DNA from: Penaeus vannamei
Taxonomy: Eukaryota > Arthropoda > Malacostraca > Decapoda > Penaeidae
Assembly (NCBI RefSeq): GCF_042767895.1
Contig: NC_091563.1
Location: 41,035,710 to 41,063,209, forward strand
Length of the DNA: 27,500 bases
Direction of reading: 5' to 3'
Part shown: piece by piece, positions 13,637 to 27,500 of the stretch
How the letters are laid out: each line of letters opens with the position of its first letter
Numbering within the stretch: position 1 is the stretch's first letter
Notes under the pieces: generated by a model
The model's input: only the letters and a program-made list of their open reading frames with translations
Told to the model about the DNA's origin: nothing
The model's database searches: none
Program-made: the position numbers and the translations under genes

Positions 13637-16600
13637 GTGAGATTTCCCAGTCAGCTGATGGCTCGAGTGACCCGATGATGCAATATATTATGGGTTGACG
13701 AAATAGCTTTTGAGGAAATTTTTATGAGCTCACATGCAGTTTAGCTCAGTTTTAAGAGATTATATCATGTTGAGAGGCCTATTTTATGTTGGTTTTGGCC
13801 TGAAATGCGCTTAATATGTGTGACCTATTAACGGGGACGGACTTACACCCCAGAGGAGCCGGTGTGGGAACGTAGCCGCAGGAATGACTTTCTGGGTCGG
13901 AATTCTAGGGCAGTTTGCATATCCTTATGACTAGAAGGAGATGCTCGTCATTTTTTTCGGTTATCTCCTATGATATCCCTAATATTTGGGGTTGAAATCT
14001 GAATGTTGATCATAGAGGCCCAGGAATCCACCTTTTGTTTGTTTTCCTGTATTTGGCTGCTCTTATACAGCTATACGCACATTAATGGGCGATATTTGTA
14101 GTATTCCGCTGCCATTAAACCTTGAGATTATTATTTCTTATTTCAGTAGTTCACAGTGTAACATCTCAAATGAAATATGCTAAAAAGTTGATAATTGGGG
14201 ATAATTGTTTATGAAGTGACCACATCCTCCGGGACAGTCCTTATTACTCAAGCCATTCCTGGGTATCCACAAACATTGCTGTATAAACCAAAAGGCTTCC
14301 TATATAATTCTGTGCAGTATGCAAACACTCGCTAGATTCCAAGTTCCTAAATCCATGTTACAAACTTTAATAAACAAACTAAATTCCCGTGACTGGGTGT
14401 GCTCTTAGGACACTGCCGAAGGGGAGGGTTGATGGGCAAAGATGTTCTCACTTCAGTGTGCATGGCAAGGTAGAGCTGAAACTCAGGAGCACCAAGTGGA
14501 CTTGGTCTGAGCAGCGCTTTCTGTAAAATTTCCTTTTATTTGTGGCATTACTGTTTATATCTGCAGATAATTTCTTGTACTGGCGACTGCAATGTTTAGT
14601 CCTGTACAAGAATATCATTGTCAATTTGCCCTAGCTTAGTGCGTTCATACTGTTAAGATAAACCGCCTCCCAACCCCCGAGCTTTGCCCCCAGACCTCCC
14701 ACCAACTGACGTTTTTCCATGTCAGGGGCTCTGCCCAACTACCCCATCCCAGTCACTGTAGATTAACTCTCCACAACATATTTTCTTATTTTCTGACATT
14801 AGTCTTTGTCTGTGTAGATTATTTCATGTGTCATTGAATGTAGTTTTTCCCGTTTTAATGAGTATCATTAGATTTTCATATCTTACTGCAGTCATTCTGT
14901 AAATGTGTGTTGCACAGTTTTCTTCCTATTAAAGTGTGAAGTAAATACCATAGATGAAGTGTCTGGTAATTCATTACAATATGGATGCACCCGCCAGAGA
15001 ATGTTCCAAGTACCACGTCATAAATTTTATTCAGCAGCCTTAACTGCCATGTCAGGGCGTGCCCTATAGGCATTACCCAAGTAGGGGGCTGCTGGGCCCC
15101 AGGAAACATTGTCTTCACCTCGGTATGCACAGGAAGATGGAGCTAAAACTTTGGAAGACTGGGTGGACATGGGTTGTGAGCACTGCTTTCTGCAATCTTT
15201 TTCTTTGATTTGTTGCATAACCATTAGTGTCTGCAGATTGCTTCTTGTACTGATGATCATCACTTTTTATTCTCTACACAAATATAGGCTTCAATTTTCC
15301 TTTGCTGAGTGCATCTGTACCTTAGAGATTAACCATGTCTTATTGTTTTTCCTGTCCATTACAGGCAAAAGTAATGGACAGGAAAACAAGCTATACTAAT
15401 AGGTTGATGGAAATGGATAGAGAGATATAAGTTTATATATAGTTCACCTGTCCATAGATTAGCATAGCCTCTGTACTTGTTGGCGCTCTAGCATGTACTA
15501 TTTGGCAAGATGGAGATGGTAGACCACCCTTGTGATTCAGTGTCAAACAAGCCAGTATATTCATTTTTGAGAACTGTTATATATCATAAAACCCATAATA
15601 TGTGGTATCATTGAACTGCTATCTGTGGCTACTAACCAACTGCAGCAGAAAAAGCACAAAAAATGTCCAAAAACTCCTATTGGAGCTCAGCGAGGGATGT
15701 TTACTTTCTTATTCTCAAGATGTGTTTCTAGGGCCTCTCTGGGCTCTGTTTCCAGTTAGACCTGGAAATTTTACATTCCAAGTGGGGAGATGGGCGAGCA
15801 GCAGCCCCCTTACAATGACAAAAATACATACATAGGATATAACCTAACCCTTCCATTTCCTAATGATAGCTCATGTCCCCCCCACCTTAGGCTTTAGAAT
15901 GAACCTTTTGGGCCTTGGTGTCACTCAAGAGGTTCATCACTTTGACTTGTCTAGGTTCTCTTCCTAGTCAGAGTACACATCCCCCTAACAAAGGGAAAGC
16001 AGCCAAACAAAAATTTCATCTCCCCACTTTTTTCTGAAATTGATAATTTATGTAGACAGAAAGTTATGAAGTTGATTAAATAGGTCAGTTACCATTGGAG
16101 ATGTACTTTTGTAAATACAGAAGGCAGTATATTAATCTTTAACTTGCAAATACCCATTTTATGAAATGGTCTTGGAACGAATCTATGCCTTTAACCCTAT
16201 GCCACTGGGATCATGTGATTTACACTATAGTGTTTTGTGAAATATGTTTGCACATAGTTGGCTCAAATACAAAGCCATCAAGGAGTCAATTCATCGATCT
16301 ACATGACTTCACCTGATTTTCTCTTTTCTCGAGTTTTCGGGAAAAATATATCTACCTGAAGATAAATAATATTTATGGCCTTAATTACTAAACTTTTTGA
16401 CTTTCACAGTAATGTTATGATAAAAGTCCTTTAATTAATCTAACAATCCTAGTAATATGTGCCATATTGGAACAAAAAGGCTTACAAGGTCAAATGTAAG
16501 TCCAAATGAAACCTGTGTTGAGGACAGTGTCAAATTTAAAACTATTTTGAGGATTAGAGTGGGCCTGATGTGGGAGTTTACATGTATCAATATATGTTGA

Positions 16601-17613
16601 TGTGGCAGGGATGCATACCCTCATCTACTTTCATTTCATGGCAGTGGTTCTGGTTCCCCTTATTGTGCTGTTCTCGACTGGACATCAATAAAAGAGATGT
16701 CTAATGTGCCCTTTGAAAGACTGTTCCTTTATGTATATTCATTGTTTTGCTTTTACAAAATGCTGAATGATAACTAGTATTGAATGTGTCCAGGTTTCAG
16801 CATTATAGGTCCCTCTATGATTTGTCATAGGTTGCTTATGCTTTTTAGATCTGTTCATTAATCTCTTGAGTGCCTTGCTCCAGGCACTTTCGCACCTTCC
16901 AACAGCTTATTTCAGGAATTTGGACCCCCCATCCTCCCATATATGTGCACTAAACATAACCAGATGCCAGTCTCCATATATCTCAAGCTCGTCCAATAGG
17001 CTTAACAATCCCCCTCTCCCTACACCAACTTTTATCCCAATCTTGACTGGCTTACTGTCAATGAGTTTAGGGTGCTTTCAAGATATATCATACCTGCAAA
17101 ATATGAGAACAATCCAAGTCATGAACTAACATGTGGGTGCCAACAACGAAGCATCTTGTCAGAGAATGTTTTCTATGTAATTTAATTCATAGCAATGGGA
17201 AAGTAAAAGTAGGTATTGTGAGTTAAAAGATTCGTATACAGGATTTTGTTGACCGTGGATTTTATGAACATCTTGGCAGAATTTTTTCTGCAGCATTTTG
17301 TTTGTTTGAGTTGGTCCTCATGTATTGAGAAATTGCATACTATGTAATTTTTCACCTTTTTTCAGCTTTTAATTTGAGATTGAATGTGTCAGGAGATAGG
17401 ATAAATAGGAAAGTTTGGAATTATCATCATGTTCAGTATTTTTGCAAAATATATAATTCACTCTCACTCTCTTTCTAGTTTTATTGGAGATTAAAGTGTT
17501 CCTTCAGTGGAAATTTGCAGTTTTTATATTTTTTCTCTTCTCCCTGACAGAAACTGTGGAAGCACATCAAGCACCGCTACGACCAGCCTGTTGAAGAGGA
17601 GGACGATGAGTAA
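13493..17613 (+). CDS. UQCR10: UQCR10 / QCR9, cytochrome bc1 complex subunit 9, two exons
   Basis: Exons 13493-13636 and 17551-17613 join in phase 0 (CAAGGG|GTGAGA and CTGACAG|AAACTG) to give 68 residues ending in TAA. The protein is the small single-pass subunit 9 of respiratory complex III in the mitochondrial inner membrane. Family marks are FRRTSSFVFAAVCGAFMFER around residues 13-32, including the transmembrane helix, and NQGKLWKHIKHRYD near the C terminus, nearly identical to the vertebrate NEGKLWKHIKHKYE. The usual length is 60-65 residues; here an acidic VEEEDDE tail adds a few. The start has an A at -3 (CCAAGATG). There is no cleavable presequence, as usual for this subunit. The intron is 3.9 kb. 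The gene lies head to head with WDR47 and converges on the Star-like gene. Confidence 0.96.
14389..14756. repeat. Unclassified interspersed repeat, copy 1
   Basis: Positions about 14407-14664 align with copy 2 (15066-15333) through a chain of shared words: GCATGGCAAGGTAGAGCTGAAACT against GCACAGGAAGATGGAGCTAAAACT in part, GCAGCGCTTTCTG against GCACTGCTTTCTG, ATCTGCAG.T, TTCTTGTACTG, and the closing AGATTAACC-like end. Possible ends are the 9-bp inverted words GTGACTGGG at 14389-14397 and CCCAGTCAC at 14748-14756. No target-site duplication or coding capacity was seen. Confidence 0.55.
15066..15335. repeat. Unclassified interspersed repeat, copy 2
   Basis: Diverged direct copy of the sequence at 14407-14664, estimated by eye at roughly two-thirds identity with small gaps. 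It supports an old mobile or segmentally duplicated element in the UQCR10 intron, of unknown class. Confidence 0.55.
15347..15386. repeat. Perfect 16-bp inverted repeat with 8-nt loop
   Basis: TTTTCCTGTCCATTAC (15347-15362) is followed after 8 nt by its exact reverse complement (15371-15386). In RNA it would be a stable stem-loop. It lies directly downstream of repeat copy 2, inside the UQCR10 intron. Confidence 0.9.
17551..17613 (+). CDS. UQCR10: UQCR10 exon 2 coding part
   Basis: 20 codons plus TAA, KLWKHIKHRYDQPVEEEDDE, after a pyrimidine-rich acceptor TTTCTCTTCTCCCTGACAG. The KLWKHIKH block is the family signature. It was too short to stand out as an open frame in its own reading frame and was found from the match. 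Confidence 0.95.
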   Translation, partial: KLWKHIKHRYDQPVEEEDDE

Positions 17614-17906
17614 TGGAACGTCAGCTGCATTGCCTTGGTTCTGTTACCTCCATTCCGTATTAGCATCATCGTCTCGGGCTTGGAAAGAAAATTGAGAAGT
17701 CAGCATGAAACCAGCCGAAAAGATTACCCCTTTTAATTCTCATAGAAGCTACTGGTAGTCTTATCTATGGTACATCCTGTCTTACTAAGTATTTGAAAAG
17801 GGAAGAATACAAAGTTATTAGTTTTACTATTTTTAAGGGTAAAAAAACAACAACTTATAGCTCACTGTTTCATCATATGTACAAACTCATCAAATGTATA
17901 GTTGTG

Positions 17907-17912
17907 AATAAA
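17907..17912 (+). terminator. UQCR10: UQCR10 poly(A) signal AATAAA
   Basis: Canonical hexamer about 295 nt after the stop codon, followed by a GT/T-rich stretch at about 17929-17960 that suits a downstream element. The likely mRNA end is near 17925-17935. Confidence 0.75.
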
Positions 17913-17939
17913 AAATGGAATGAATATAGGTGGTCTTAT

Positions 17940-18651
17940 TAGTTTCTAGTTTATCCTGTTCGAAGTCAGGGGCTGTATTAAAGAAATTAAGATTGATGCA
18001 CTTTGGGAAATGAGAATTGTATGAATAATGAAATGGAAGTAGATTGCAGAATCAATTTTGCAGTTGCATATTTATTTTCTAAGTTATGTAGATGTATTCG
18101 TCTTTCAAGCTATAGTTCTGTACTTAATATTGTTAAAAAAAAAAAAAAAATGCAAATCTTGCCAGATCACTGGTAAACATCAAATTCTAAACTTGTGCAA
18201 AGATACAGTATTAGTGCTATTTTTTATTTATGAAAAAGAGATTTCTTTCAGTTCTTAGCAATGGATATTATGGACTTCTGCCTGAAATGTGCCTTCCAGA
18301 TCACGGGTTGCGGTATATATATGCTGGAAACATTACAATACAGCATTAGCATGATGCTGAGAATAACATTGCTTCCTGCAGCTGCTGTCTGATAATACTC
18401 TGTGTTACACAAAGAGCCTACATTTCATGAGACTGAAAAATTTAGTCATTTAATATTTCCTTGTTCATTTTCTGTTTTACAATAGAGAACTTGATAAACT
18501 AGATTCCACTGCAAGTATGTAGTGTTAGATATATTAAACACAGCAGCATAGATACCACTGAAAAATGATACAGATGCAATAATGAAAAACAGCTGTAATT
18601 CGTACTCCATACTACTGTCCTAATTTTTTTTAGGAAGACATGTATAACATA
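17940..18651. other. Convergent gene ends: UQCR10 3' end and Star-like 3' UTR
   Basis: Between the UQCR10 poly(A) site and the Star-like stop codon (18652). Minus-strand AATAAA hexamers at 18228-18223 and 18076-18071 could end the Star-like mRNA, leaving about 150-300 bp or less between the two transcripts. A poly(A) run of 16-17 lies near 18135-18151. Confidence 0.6.
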
Positions 18652-26810
<8,159 letters not shown>

Positions 26811-27500
26811 ACATGAATATATCGGTCAGCAATATCTACTAAAAATACCAGTGATCATATTTCTGCCAAAATACTAAAGGCATCATCTACAGAACGGTTA
26901 TTTAGATGTAACACCTGATGAGCTGTAACGTGGAGCTCAATTTGTCTAGTAAATTATGGTCATTTAAAAAAAATTACTGGTGTTGGTTCAGAAGTTTCCT
27001 TCCTGAGAAAGAATTTGTGTCTTTGTGTAGTTTCTGAATATAGTGATTTACATTATCCGTTGTTGAATGTTTAAGATTGTAGAATTTGTTATCTGCATTA
27101 TATGTTGTTGCTGTGATAGCTTGTTTGTTAGTGATCATGTTTTTTTACCGTTTTTTGCTCCTGTAATTGATAGTCTTCTGTTTATGGTGTATCTTGATGG
27201 TAATTTTGATATTCAACGTGATGTACAAAGTTGAAAAATATTTTTTTATTCTTCCTATCCAATTTTTAACAATGAAAACACCAGTTAGTGTCTCCCTACC
27301 TCTTTCCGGGTGCAGCGAGTGCTAAACTGCATATAATTCGCTTTTTTTTCCTTTTGCGTGTAAGACGAGGAAAAATTGCAGGAAAATTGAGCCAGGCGGT
27401 TAGCGAGTTTTATTCTTAGAAGGGCATGACATCCCAGATATGCCGGCAATAGTGTTTGATCTCGTTCTTTTAAGCTTAAGAGGGTTTAACGCAGGAAATT
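26811..27500. other. No recognisable feature
   Basis: Ordinary AT-rich non-repetitive DNA up to the right edge. I see no open frame with family resemblance and no RNA gene. Confidence 0.6.

Larger units (their letters stand above)
13637..17550 (+). other. UQCR10: UQCR10 intron (3.9 kb)
   Basis: Contains the diverged repeat pair at 14400-15335 and a perfect hairpin at 15347-15386. No internal gene was recognised. Open frames at 15602-15835 and 16866-17129 resemble no family I know and have ordinary intronic composition. Confidence 0.75.

Noticed and set aside
15838..15850. Telomere-like AACCTAACCC
   Set aside because: Less than two units of the arthropod TTAGG complement; chance or a repeat fragment.
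16866..17129. 87-codon open frame in the UQCR10 intron
   Set aside because: No family resemblance, no flanking splice logic, ordinary intronic composition.

Overview
The window reads as nuclear DNA of a decapod crustacean, most likely a penaeid-type shrimp genome. That is an inference from three things: intron-containing animal genes, an unusually heavy load of simple-sequence repeats ((CA)n, (TA)n, (TAA)n, several of them hundreds of bases long), and protein families matching arthropod members. No database search was possible. All gene models below were assembled by eye from open frames, GT/AG splice sites and phase matching against remembered family sequences.

Three genes are supported. 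(1) Positions 827-6731, minus strand: the 5' coding half of a WDR47 (nemitin) orthologue, with four coding exons that join in frame to 562 residues (LisH/CTLH region plus a long proline-rich linker). The WD40 half lies beyond the left edge. A non-coding leader exon probably sits near 12.5-12.75 kb. (2) Positions 13493-17613, plus strand: UQCR10/QCR9, the small subunit 9 of the cytochrome bc1 complex, with two exons and 68 residues, complete, and a poly(A) signal at 17907. (3) Positions 18652-24884, minus strand: a complete five-exon gene for a type II membrane protein of the Star-like / FkbM-methyltransferase-fold family, 347 residues.

Layout: WDR47 and UQCR10 are head to head. Between them lies a CpG-containing stretch with an inverted pair of CCAAT boxes and a perfect TATCGATA (DRE) motif, consistent with a shared housekeeping promoter. 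UQCR10 and the Star-like gene converge tail to tail around 17.9-18.2 kb. The rest is intronic or intergenic DNA dominated by repeats: a 2.5 kb TAA/AAC/GAT triplet desert (9.1-11.65 kb) inside the WDR47 leader intron, (CA)n and (TC)n(TG)n tracts, a 17-bp minisatellite, and a 1.2 kb (TA)/(TG)/(CA) block at 25.6-26.8 kb. No tRNA, rRNA, CRISPR array or intact transposon was recognised.

The most unusual feature is in the Star-like gene, where two splice donors lie inside tandem repeats. The exon 3 donor, with the last coding bases, is the terminal unit of a seven-copy 37/45-bp minisatellite, and six of the seven copies keep a CAG|GTATTT donor. The exon 1 donor is duplicated by a perfect 24-bp, in-frame tandem repeat that offers two equivalent donors 8 codons apart.
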